DNA from: Megaustenia siamemsis
Taxonomy: Eukaryota > Mollusca > Gastropoda > Stylommatophora > Ariophantidae
Direction of reading: 5' to 3'
Length of the DNA stretch: 64,000 nucleotides
Assembly: GCA_032433765.1 (NCBI GenBank)
Contig: JAVIAB010000092.1
Span: 106,446,279 to 106,510,278, forward strand
Shown: in pieces, positions 55,386 to 64,000 of the stretch
How the letters are laid out: each line of letters begins with the position of its first letter
Position numbering within the stretch: position 1 is the first letter of the stretch
The notes under the pieces: generated by a model
The model's input: only the letters and a program-made list of their open reading frames with translations
Told to the model about the DNA's origin: nothing
Databases searched by the model: none
Translations under genes and position numbers: made by a program

Positions 55386-55984
55386 TCGTCAACAATAAGA
55401 TGAAAATGTAAACCTGCAGCAATGTTAGTTTTCTGTTTCTTGTCAAATTCATAATTTGTCTGGTGGGGACAGTTAACGTCCTAAATGTTGACGCCAACGC
55501 ATCGATAACAAACGCCCTGGTTTCAAGATGAGTGTTAACATGCAAACAGATTGGATGTAGATTATAGCAGCCACTGACAATTAACTACACACTGACCAGC
55601 GAATCGGAACTGACCAAGAATCTACTATACTTTGTGTGATGGTCCCGGAAATAGGTCTTTGAGCTATATTCTTCGCTGATGCTTTTGTTTGGCCTGAATA
55701 TGTTTAGTCCAGTATTCAGGCAGGTTGTACGAAATGATAATAGTTTTGATGGCTCTTTTTACACTTAATATCGCGTTGTTAAACAGTTATAAATCTACTT
55801 TCACGCTGTTTCTTTGTTATTCGAGAATTAGTGTCATTTTTCTGTGTTATTCATTGGAACATCAGTTTATTGAATTCGGGAAAGCATGAGATCGTTGCAA
55901 TGATCGGTAATCGGATCACGATAAGACAGAACAATTATAATTAATCAGCGGTATGGTAGTCGATTCTCAAAGTGGGCGATATCG
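55386..55984. other. No gene recognised
   Basis: Mixed sequence. No coding or repeat family recognised. Confidence 0.3.
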
Positions 55985-56130
55985 AGACTCATGATCACTC
56001 AGTGAGCCAGTGGTTGGAAGTGCTAAAGCCCTTCAAGGTGTGGTGACAGTTTTACAAGAGAGGAACACAACACAATACTGACGTTTCGGCCTGTGGCCTT
56101 CTTCAGAATACAGGGATAACGACAACAAAC
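55985..56130. other. Possible Penelope-like or MITE-like terminal motif
   Basis: ctgacgtttcggcctgtggc then cttcttcagaatac (56079-56110), preceded by aagcccttcaaggtgtggtg. An ACGTTTCGGC...CTTCTTCAG phrase is, to my knowledge, common at the ends of dispersed elements in marine invertebrates, including Penelope-like elements. No reverse transcriptase or GIY-YIG sequence is visible, so this is weak. Confidence 0.3.
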
Positions 56131-56327
56131 GATGAAGCATAATTATCTATAACTACATGTTAGATGATCAGGTGAATGGAGAGGGAGACAGAAAAGAAGA
56201 AAGTAAAATGTTGAAATAAGAAAGGAGGCTACATGAAGGGAGGTAGGATGAGCATCGAGATGTGTAAAATAAAAAAAAGATTAGAAAAATGAGGAAGAGC
56301 TAGAGAAGTCAATAGTAAAAAGTGAAT

Positions 56328-56603
56328 CATCATCATGTGCCATACCGGTTGGCGTAGGTGATCATGTCCCTCCACAATCTTCTATCTACAGTGCATCGTA
56401 TCAGTTCTGTTGTTAACTGTTTTCCATGCCATGACACCAAGCTATCCAGTATTTTCTCTCTTTGTCGCCCGCGATCTCTCTTTCCTTTTATTTTGCCAGT
56501 TGTAACCAAGTATAGGAAAACATTAGGGTCCAACTTTCCTCTTCTCATGATGTGCCCGAAAAATGTTGATTGCTTCTTTCTGATGTTTTTTAAGAGCTCC
56601 CTT
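56328..56603 (-). mobile_element. LINE A 3' fragment, 12-bp TSD, in-frame 18-bp insertion
   Basis: Minus-strand LINE A tail (GKIKGKRDRGRQREKILDSL, VDRRLWRDMITYANRYG; tail catcatcat). The perfect duplication taaaaagtgaat is at 56316-56327 and 56604-56615. Compared with other copies it carries 18 extra bases inside KLEYLV (plus strand around 56514-56531), adding six residues without breaking the frame. Confidence 0.92.
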
Positions 56604-56689
56604 TAAAAAGTGAATAATGTATCGTAAAATGTATACCGCAGCATTGCAATTATTTGCCTGTACCCCTCGCCATGGTCACTCAGTACAGT

Positions 56690-58726
56690 CGCCGCATCGA
56701 AGGTTGGTTACCACGGAGACCCATTTCGCTGTCTCTTGCTTTGGTAGTGCGGGTTGTCATAGGCTGACTTGTTCATCTTTTGATACCTTTGCAACAATAA
56801 CATCATCATCATCGAGTGCCGTCTTCGCAACGAAGGTTGGCTACCATGGAGCGCCATTCTACTCTGTCTCTTGCTTTGGTAGTGCGGGTTGTCATAGGCT
56901 GACTTGTTCATCTTTTGATACCTTTGCAACAATAACATCATCATCATCGAGTGCCGTCTTCGCAACGAAGGTTGGCTACCATGGAGCGCCATTCTACTCT
57001 GTCTCTTGCTTTGGTAGTGCGGGTTGTCATAGGCTGACTTGTTCATCTTTTGATACCTTTGCAACAATAACATCATCATCATCGAGTGCCGTCTTCGCAA
57101 CGAAGGTTGGCTACCATGGAGCGCCATTCTACTCTGTCTCTTGCTTTGGTAGTGCGGGTTGTCATAGGCTGACTTGTTCATCTTTTGATACCTTTGCAAC
57201 AATAACATCATCATCATCATCATCATCGAGTGCCGTCTTCGCAACGAAGGTTGGCTACCATGGAGCGCCATTCTACTCTGTCTCTTGCTTTGGTAGTGCG
57301 GGTTGTCATAGGCTGACTTGTTCATCTTTTGATACCTTTGCAACAATAACATCATCATCATCATCATCGAGTGCCGTCTTCGCAACGAAGGTTGGCTACC
57401 ATGGAGCGCCATTCTACTCTGTCTCTTGCTTTGGTAGTGCGGGTTGTCATAGGCTGACTTGTTCATCTTATGATACCTTTGCAACAATAACCTCATCATC
57501 ATCATCATCGAGTGCCGTCTTCGCAACGAAGGTTGGCTACCATGGAGCGCCATTCTACTCTGTCTCTTGCTTTGGTAGTGCGGGTTGTCATAGGCTGACT
57601 TGTTCATCTTTTGATACCTTTGCAACAATAACATCATCATCATCGAGTGCCGTCTTCGCAACGAAGGTTGGCTACCATGGAGCGCCATTCTACTCTGTCT
57701 CTTGCTTTGGTAGTGCGGGTTGTCATAGGCTGACTTGTTCATCTTTTGATACCTTTGCAACAATAACATCATCATCATCATCATCGAGTGCCGTCTTCGC
57801 AACGAAGGTTGGCTACCATGGAGCGCCATTCTACTCTGTCTCTTGCTTTGGTAGTGCGGGTTGTCATAGGCTGACTTGTTCATCTTTTGATACCTTTGCA
57901 ACAATAACATCATCATCATCATCATCGAGTGCCGTCTTCGCAACGAAGGTTGGCTACCATGGAGCGCCATTCTACTCTGTCTCTTGCTTTGGTAGTGCGG
58001 GTTGTCATAGGCTGACTTGTTCATCTTTTGATACCTTTGCAACAATAACATCATCATCATCATCATCGAGTGCCGTCTTCGCAACGAAGGTTGGCTACCA
58101 TGGAGCGCCATTCTACTCTGTCTCTTGCTTTGGTAGTGCGGGTTGTCATAGGCTGACTTGTCCATCTTTTGATACCTTTGCAACAATAACATCATCATCA
58201 TCATCATCATCGAGTGCCGTCTTCGCAACGAAGGTTGGCTACCATGGAGCGCCATTCTACTCTGTCTCTTGCTTTGGTAGTGCGGGTTGTCATAGGCTGA
58301 CTTGTTCATCTTTTGATACCTTTGCAACAATAACATCATCATCATCGAGTGCCGTCTTCGCAACGAAGGTTGGCTACCATGGAGCGCCATTCTACTCTGT
58401 CTCTTGCTTTGGTAGTGCGGGTTGTCATAGGCTGACTTGTTCATCTTTTGATACCTTTGCAACAATAACATCATCATCATCATCATCGAGTGCCGTCTTC
58501 GCAACGAAGGTTGGCTACCATGGAGCGCCATTCTACTCTGTCTCTTGCTTTGGTAGTGCGGGTTGTCATAGGCTGACTTGTTCATCTTTTGATACCTTTG
58601 CAACAATAACATCATCATCATCATCGAGTGCCGTCTTCGCAACGAAGGTTGGCTACCATGGAGCGCCATTCTACTCTGTCTCTTGCTTTGGTAGTGCGGG
58701 TTGTCATAGGCTGATTTGTCCATTTT
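56690..58726 (-). repeat. ~135-bp minisatellite, ~15 copies, made of the LINE D 3' end plus (ATG)n tail
   Basis: Antisense each unit reads IKR, stop, TSQPMT, then KARDRVEWRSMVANLRCEDG, a stop, and (GATGAT)n. This is the terminal ~40 codons, stop and tail of LINE D (compare KARNRVEWRSMVANLRCGDG at 35.4 kb). A 14-bp linker (ttattgttgcaaag, antisense) joins each tail to the next unit. The CAT run varies from about 4 to 7 and changes length in threes, so 710- and 671-codon frames exist on the two strands. Neither is a protein gene. Units otherwise nearly identical. Confidence 0.95.
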
Positions 58727-58925
58727 TTTATGTTACTTGTCCATGTTAGTCTTGGTCTACCTCTTCCTCTTTTACCTTGTATTTTCCACTACAGGATTAC
58801 TTTTAGTAGGCTGGTGTGTTTTTTAACATGGCCCAAAAATCGCATTTGTCTTGTTTGAATTGTGTTTAGTAGTTCTCTTTTCATTTTTAGTTGTTTTAAG
58901 ACTTCATCGTTTGTTTTCTATAATT
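58727..58925 (-). mobile_element. LINE D continuation upstream of the array
   Basis: Antisense LINE D: ccatgttagtcttggtctac (TWTS/RPRLTW), acttttagtaggctg, aacatggcccaaaaatcgca (FLGHVKK) and tttgaattgtgtttagtagt (ELLNTIQT). Directly contiguous with the array, proving which element was amplified. Confidence 0.85.
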
Positions 58926-59269
58926 GGTTTGCAATAATATCACAGTTGGATTATAATTAAAATATTTATAATACGGAGTTCACGCTTAATCTAGACGGAC
59001 TATTGTTGGTGGCTTTCGTCATACAAAAATGGAGTGGGCAGGGTGAGGTCATGACAATTCATCTGAGGGTTTATATATCCCGTCTGAGTACGTGGCCATT
59101 CAAACTCCATCACCAGCTTGTCATTGTAGGAATTTTCACTCGCCTGCGGTTTAAATAAGCTCGGTTGGCTATTTTGGTTATCCGAAATATTCTAAGAATT
59201 TGTATCAGGTACGTTTCTGACGTTAGTATAACCTTGATCTTTCATCTGTTGGTCCTCAAAACATTTTTA

Positions 59270-60590
59270 AAATATTTGCAACAAACAGCAACCATAAGAA
59301 TTAGCAACAAAAAAAAAACAAAAAAAAACGGACAGTCTCACTATATGATACAAGGAGTTAGACAAGGTTGTGTACTGTTGCCGGATTTATTCTAATTTTA
59401 CTGCGAAATTGTTATGAGATCAATAGTAGAAAATAAAGTAATTAAAATAAACGGTCGCAACATTATGAGGTTGCGATACACGGATTACAGTCTTAATAGC
59501 GCAGACGGGGAATGAACAACCAGAAAGGAAAGAAATAATAGTCAAAGAAAGAAACAAGTAAGGTCTCAGTCTGAATAGTAAGAAAACAGAAGTAATGGTC
59601 ATATCAAAGAAACACTCATCACCATCATGCAGCATAAAAATAAACAAGACAAATCTGAAACAAGTGCAACGCGTCAAATACTTGGGCACAATAATAACAT
59701 CAGATGGAAGATGCATCACAGAAATAAAAATCAGAATAGCTCAGGCCAAAATAGCATTTCAGTAAATGAAAAATATCTTATGCAATAAATATATGACAAT
59801 AGAAGTGAGGAAGAGTGTTCATTGGTGCTATTTAGAACCAATTCTGACCTATGGAAGCGAACCACGGACAGTAAACAAACAAATGAAAAATCTATTAGTA
59901 GGCCACGGAGGTGGGATTTATCAGAAGAATGTTGAAAGTTCCATGTACAGCTAAAAAAAAAGACCAACGAGGAAAGTCTCAAAGAAGCCGACACAAATAA
60001 AGAGCTTCTAAAACACATCAGAAAGAAACAATCGACATTTTTTTTTTCTGGCATATCATGAGAAGAGGAAAGTTGGAGTTTCTTTGTTGCAATTGGAAAA
60101 ATACAGGGAAAGAGTGATCGCGGACAACAATGAGAAAATATACTAGATAGCTTGTTGTCGTGACATAGAAACCAGACAACAATGAGAAAATATACTAGAT
60201 AGCTTGTTGTCGTGACATAGAAACCAGACAACAATGAGAAAATATACTAGATAGCTTGTTGTCGTGACATAGAAACCAGACAACAATGAGAAAATATACT
60301 AGATAGCTTGTTGTCGTGACATAGAAACCAGACAACAATGAGAAAATATACTAGATAGCTTGTTGTCGTGACATAGAAACCAGACAACAATGAGAAAATA
60401 TACTAGATAGCTTGTTGTCGTGACATAGAAACCAGACAACAATGAGAAAATATACTAGATAGCTTGTTGTCGTGACATAGAAACCAGTCAACAACGGAAT
60501 TGATACGATGTACTGTGGCTAGAAGGTTATGGAAGGACATGATCACCTATGTCAACCGATGTCACACATAGTGATGATGATGATAATGAT
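59270..60590 (+). pseudogene. LINE A RT fragment containing a 52-bp array
   Basis: Plus strand with many frame breaks: LQQTATIRI, MIQGVRQGCVLLPDLF (motif B), RLRYTD (YADD damaged), a KTEVMV block (aaacagaagtaatggtc), QVQRVKYLG, IAQAKIAFQ, then a C-terminus running into the 52-bp array and finishing with IDTMYCG, WKDMIT and a gatgatgatgata tail at about 60572-60590. It retains more of LINE A than the other copies but is heavily mutated. Confidence 0.85.
60118..60488 (+). repeat. 52-bp minisatellite, ~7 copies, inside LINE A
   Basis: Unit acaacaatgagaaaatatac, tagatagcttgttgtcgtga, catagaaaccag corresponds to LINE A codons for GQQ(R)EKILDSLLSWHRNQ. The unit boundary falls at acaaca, which also occurs in the LINE just after the array (tcaacaacgg), so misalignment at a short direct repeat is the likely origin. 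52 bp shifts frame each time. Confidence 0.94.
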
Positions 60591-60599
60591 GAAAGTGCA

Positions 60600-61085
60600 T
60601 TTTATTTTATCAACAGCAAGATATATTAACATCAAAGTAAATAACATCAGAACTAAAACGGGGGCTAATAAATTGATATACCTGATCTCTACATTCCTGT
60701 ATGGTGCAGAATGAAATATGGACACTAAACGAAGAAAAAAAAACAGAAGAAAATTGAAACCCTTGGAAGATGGATGTAAAGAAGAATTGGGTAGACAGAG
60801 AATGAATCGAATAATGACGTTTTGAAACAGTCTCAAGTAAAGACAGAAGTACCTGTATTTAACACAGTTCAAACAAGATGAATATTAAAAAAAAACTTAG
60901 CGGTATTCATCTTTGTGTGGAAATACAATGTAAACGAGGGAGAGACGGAAAAAAAAAACCACAGTGGGCTGTCAACGAAATGCTCATATAAGGACCTGAA
61001 ACAGTTTGCACCTTAAAGGCAAAAGACTAGAGTATAATGACACTATAGTAGCCAACTTTCAATACGGTGTTGCTACAAGATAATG
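60600..61085 (+). mobile_element. Decayed LINE D-related relic
   Basis: LIYLISTFLYGAE, ETLGRWM, IGRQRMN, a NTVQTR-like block and IVANFQYGVATR then gataatgatgataatg. Follows LINE D order but is strongly diverged. Directly follows LINE A. Confidence 0.65.
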
Positions 61086-61760
61086 ATGATAATGTTACAC
61101 ATTTTAATTATTGTTCTTGTATGCTTAATGACGTTATAACGTTCACAACGTTCACAACGTTCACAATAACAAGTCGACCAATAAGTCTATCAATCTAACC
61201 AGAGTTCAAGATTTACATTTTTTTTTTTTAAATTGCTTAATCTTGGTATATCTTGGCATTTTTTTGTTAGAGCGTAGTTTGTTCAAAACGGTTTAAAACC
61301 CCTGGCTCAGTAAGTAATTTATTCTACAAACGTAGATAGCTCTGGCTAATGATTTATGGATCGTCATAATTTCCAGTCCCTGTGCTGTTATCAGTTCCTT
61401 TGTTGACATTTCACGTCGACAACAATGAACATATATATGTTCTTATCTAAACAGTCATGGCTGCCACAAATAGGCTCATGACACATTCTATATCTTGTTA
61501 CGTCACAGCTTGAAAACACATTGTTCATTACCTCCTGGTGTATAATACATGTTTGTGTTACGTTCATTCAGCGTATTAGGCACAGGGACCCTCACATTTG
61601 AATATAGACCTCCAAATCTATTTTTAAAAGATTCAACTGAAGAGATTTATGTAAATCAAGTATTATTGTAAAACGCAAGTAATAACAGAGAGGAATTGTA
61701 TTGGTCACTCTATTTCAAATGGGCCCTTGAACGATAGACTGAGCGCTTCGTTCCCCTTAT
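61086..61760. other. No gene recognised
   Basis: A short tandem gttcacaac triplet near 61140-61165. Otherwise no structure. Confidence 0.35.
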
Positions 61761-61762
61761 CG

Positions 61763-61935
61763 TCATCACTGAGTGCCGTCTCCGCATCTAAGGTTGGCTA
61801 CCATGAAGCGCCATTCCGCTCTTTCTCTTGCTTTGATAGTGCAGGTGGCTGACTTGTCCATCTTTTGATGTTACTAGTCCACGTTAGTCTTGGTCTGCCT
61901 CTTGTACCTTGTATGCTGCGCTTGGAATAGTAATA
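61763..61935 (-). mobile_element. LINE D 3' fragment
   Basis: Antisense LINE D tail: catcactgagtgccgtctcc (GDGTQ), gctaccatgaagcgcc (WRFMV), ccatcttttgatgttactag (SNIKRW), cgttagtcttggtctgcctc (RPRLTW). One near-single-copy version of the unit amplified at 56.7-58.7 kb. Confidence 0.85.
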
Positions 61936-62810
61936 TGAACTTCTACACTCCCCTACGACATTATTATAGTGACGAGACGTCTTGAGAGCAAAACTCCTTT
62001 TCATTTATTTAGGAAATCTACTGCAGTTTGTATTGTACTAACTATTCATTGTATACAAATGTATGGCCTTTGGCGCCGTGACAGACGGTTGGTTGCAAGC
62101 AATCATGATTTCTTACTAGTTTGGTAGTATATTAGGCTGTCTTATGCTGATTTACTGAGCAATTATTCTCGTGACTGAATCTACCAAAATTGGATAGACA
62201 GAATAAGCAAGATGCATATGTGGTGTTTGTCCTCGTCTCCTTTCTTCTTTCTGTCTTCTGATCTTGACGTCATCACATCCTCGAATGTCGGTGTGCCGTT
62301 TTATATAATTACCGAACAAAAGACCACATGATACACATGTAGAATACTGTATCTCTTCATTTTTAATGAAACCCTAGTGGGTGTTGGCAGAATACAGAGT
62401 ATTACTTGTTTAATTGTTCTGCATAGCAAGAACTGTGCGGGCAATTTACATCTATTTAAAATTTAAACAAGACTAAGTAATGGTTAATGACGGACACATT
62501 TGCTGAAAGTAGGTGAACCGAGGACGAGGGTCGGTTCAGTGGTGAGGCCTTTATTCGTGCTGGGGGGAGGAGGGGGGGGGGGGAATGGGTACTTTGTACA
62601 TTAAATGTTGAAAAGGAGGATGTTCAGTATATAACTTAACTCTTTAAAAGTACGGAGGGAGTGATGAAGGGAATGGTGAGAGGTGATTCATTGTTTTTTT
62701 TTTTTTTTATTCATGATGTTAAATAATGGATATGTTATTTCAAGAAACACTCATAAAATACAAAGTACTCAGTGCACATAAGTCTTTATTGAAGTGTTTC
62801 TTTCATGAAC
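61936..62810. other. No gene recognised; G-run and T-run
   Basis: A G-rich run (62561-62584) and a T run (62693-62708). No coding or repeat family recognised. Confidence 0.4.
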
Positions 62811-62814
62811 TGTC

Positions 62815-63265
62815 AATGGCTACGAAAAAATATATCTTCATCTTGATCATTCCAGCACCGCTAGACGTCGCAAAGCGCTTTTCGCCATCTGTCTCTAATT
62901 CTTCGCGAGATGTTCATGTATCTAATGAGTCTATGCCGGCCAATTCTGCTTCTCATATAAGTGTTCTTGTTAGTGTCTCTCTATGTCTTCCTTTTCTTCT
63001 GTACCCTGATGTTTTCCATAGAAGAATCTGTTTTGGAATTCTCTTGTTGTCACTTCTCAGCACATGACCGACATATGCCCGCATTCTCTTCCTAATTGTA
63101 GATGAGATCGTTCGTTGCATGACCGTTTCTATTATCTTAATGTTAATCTTGAATTCATTTTATTGAACACAGAGTATTCTTCTTAGGCATTTGTCTTCAA
63201 AACCATTTAGTTTTTCCTCAATCTCTTTTATTGTTTTCCGGCTTTCACGTGAGTAGTATACAAGG
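62815..63265 (-). pseudogene. LINE F RT C-terminal fragment
   Basis: Minus strand: KTIKEIEEKLNGFEDKCLRR, a WxEFKIN-like block, ISSTIRKRMRAYVGHVLRSD, NKRIPKQILLW, GYRRRGRHRETLTRTL, EAELAGIDSLD and REELETDGEKRFAT near 62860. Same overall plan as other LINE C-termini but a separate family. Few frame breaks, 5'-truncated before the thumb. Confidence 0.8.
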
Positions 63266-63313
63266 GTCCATTTGAATATATTATTTGGCCCGTAAATTAA
63301 CAAAGATATATAG

Positions 63314-63332
63314 TAGGCGCGCGGCGCGCCTA
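63314..63332. repeat. GC-rich palindrome
   Basis: taggcgcgc g gcgcgccta, arms of 9 bp, CpG-dense in AT-rich DNA. It lies between the LINE F end and the 3' region of the edge open frame. Confidence 0.85.
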
Positions 63333-63535
63333 ATGTACTGTAGGCGCAGGGGGAGTTAACCGTGACATTTCGTGTCGGGATGTTGACCTTTAGTCCAGGT
63401 GTCCCCGGAAGGACCCTGTTTATGTCTGGTGTGGCCTGGCTTTGGAGCTCTTGGTGTACTTGAGCGATAGTGATAGGTTAGTAGATTATACAACATCAAT
63501 GAAAAACGATCAATATAAAACAGAAGACAAAAGAT
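63333..63535. other. Non-coding stretch beyond the poly(A) signals
   Basis: Less AT-rich at 63340-63470 (gtgtccccggaaggaccctg). If the edge gene belongs to a large transposon, its terminal inverted repeat could lie here, but the partner end is outside the window. Confidence 0.3.
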
Positions 63536-63565
63536 ATATTTTATTCTTTTATTATCTCAATAGGT
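63536..63565 (-). promoter_or_regulatory. Poly(A) signals of the edge gene
   Basis: On the minus strand, gataataaaagaataaaata contains two overlapping AATAAA-type hexamers about 190 bp downstream of the stop codon at 63755. The position fits a normal 3' UTR. Confidence 0.55.
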
Positions 63566-63754
63566 GTATAACATACAGTGGATATTATATAACATTACAA
63601 ACATATTCAGTACATTGAGTAAATATATAGTACAAGGATAACAATTATTTATAGCTATGTAGTTGGGTGTCTGCTTAGCTCTATGTCATAAATGAAGCAT
63701 AAGGGGTGAAACTGTTAGAGATTGCTGGGTAGTCTAAGCTGGTAGTGTAAAGAG

Positions 63755-64000
63755 TTAAATATCTAGAGGCGTAGTCGAGACGTTATCATCAGCTACCTTT
63801 CTTTTTATATAGAAATAGGAAAGAGCATTTCTTGTTTGACTGTAGGAAAATATGGAATTATTTAAGACTTTGAAACCTACATTTTTCCCACCCTTGGCCT
63901 TTTGCGTGGCGAGAACCTCTAAAAACATATCTTTATCTAATTTGTTGTGTTGCTTGCTTAGCCCTTTACAACTGATTTTATCGTAATCCCCACTACAATG
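63755..64000 (-). CDS. 3' end of an open frame leaving the window; possibly a large DNA-element polymerase C-terminus
   Basis: Minus-strand frame open from the window edge (codon at 64000) to TAA at 63755-63757, 81 codons, with only an internal ATG (63925-63927). It contains YDKISCKGLSKQHNKLDKDM, KGGKNVGFKVLN, FSYSQTRNALSYFYIKRKV and VSTTPLDI. Not one of the LINE families. The KxxCKG start and YFYxKR end resemble, from memory only, the C-terminal part of type-B polymerases of Polinton/Maverick-like elements. I cannot verify this. Undamaged over its length, followed by a plausible 3' UTR and AATAAA, so it may be a functional gene or a young element. Confidence 0.5.
   Translation of the reverse strand, partial: HCSGDYDKISCKGLSKQHNKLDKDMFLEVLATQKAKGGKNVGFKVLNNSIFSYSQTRNALSYFYIKRKVADDNVSTTPLDI

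Noticed and set aside
56617..58749. Long open frames of 710 (plus) and 671 (minus) codons, looking like large Ser- and Met-rich repeat proteins
   Set aside because: They exist because the ~135-bp unit and its CAT variation are multiples of three. The content is the LINE D 3' end, out of frame or antisense, including its (ATG)n tail.
62726..63067. Plus-strand 113-codon frame
   Set aside because: Antisense to LINE F, whose minus-strand RT motifs are clear.
63314..63332. GC palindrome as a transposon terminus
   Set aside because: Only suggestive: no second end or target duplication can be seen within the window.

Overview
This is eukaryotic, animal-type DNA with no intact host gene that I can support. 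Almost everything readable is transposable-element debris, SINEs and minisatellites. The evidence for an animal genome is the APE-type endonuclease and RTE/BovB-like reverse transcriptase fragments, an RNase H-bearing LINE, tRNA-derived SINEs with A/B boxes, a Tc1/mariner-superfamily DDE transposon, and dense microsatellites. The AT-rich composition and several SINEs sharing an ACGTTAAAGAACCC-like block suggest a marine invertebrate. A mollusc is my best guess, by inference only.

Layout. 0.25-2.2 kb: LINE B split by a nested antisense LINE A, each with its own target-site duplication (TSD). 2.8-5.8 kb: 46-bp minisatellite interrupted by about 1.45 kb of different DNA. 6.9-10.6 kb: LINE A fragment, SINE, then 2.8 kb of 11-bp satellite. 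11-15.2 kb: SINE, LINE tail, a 2.1-kb DNA transposon with TIRs, TA duplications and a 381-residue transposase, SINE, LINE C. 15.9-23.3 kb: LINE relics, SINEs, an endonuclease relic, a 65-bp-arm hairpin. 25-34 kb: an RNase H LINE inside a minisatellite, then the longest LINE B copy (1.95 kb, 11-bp TSD). 35-46.5 kb: LINE C, D and E pieces, several SINEs, three large minisatellites. 47.7-53.5 kb: three more arrays (48, 47, 53 bp). 54.5-63.3 kb: LINE D, A and F pieces with 135-bp and 52-bp arrays. 63.3-64 kb: the 3' end of an open frame that runs off the right edge, with a poly(A) signal.

How it fits together. LINE insertions are 5'-truncated with 9-12 bp TSDs and simple 3' tails ((ATG)n, (GAA)n or (GA)n). 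The most abundant SINE has 13-18 bp TSDs and an ACTTT-type tail, so its partner LINE is probably not in this window. The main pattern not explained by ordinary annotation is that four separate minisatellites (38, 52, 68 and ~135 bp units) are each a tandem amplification of the C-terminal coding end or 3' terminus of a different LINE. LINE family letters (A-H), SINE names and R1/R2 are labels made up for this window.
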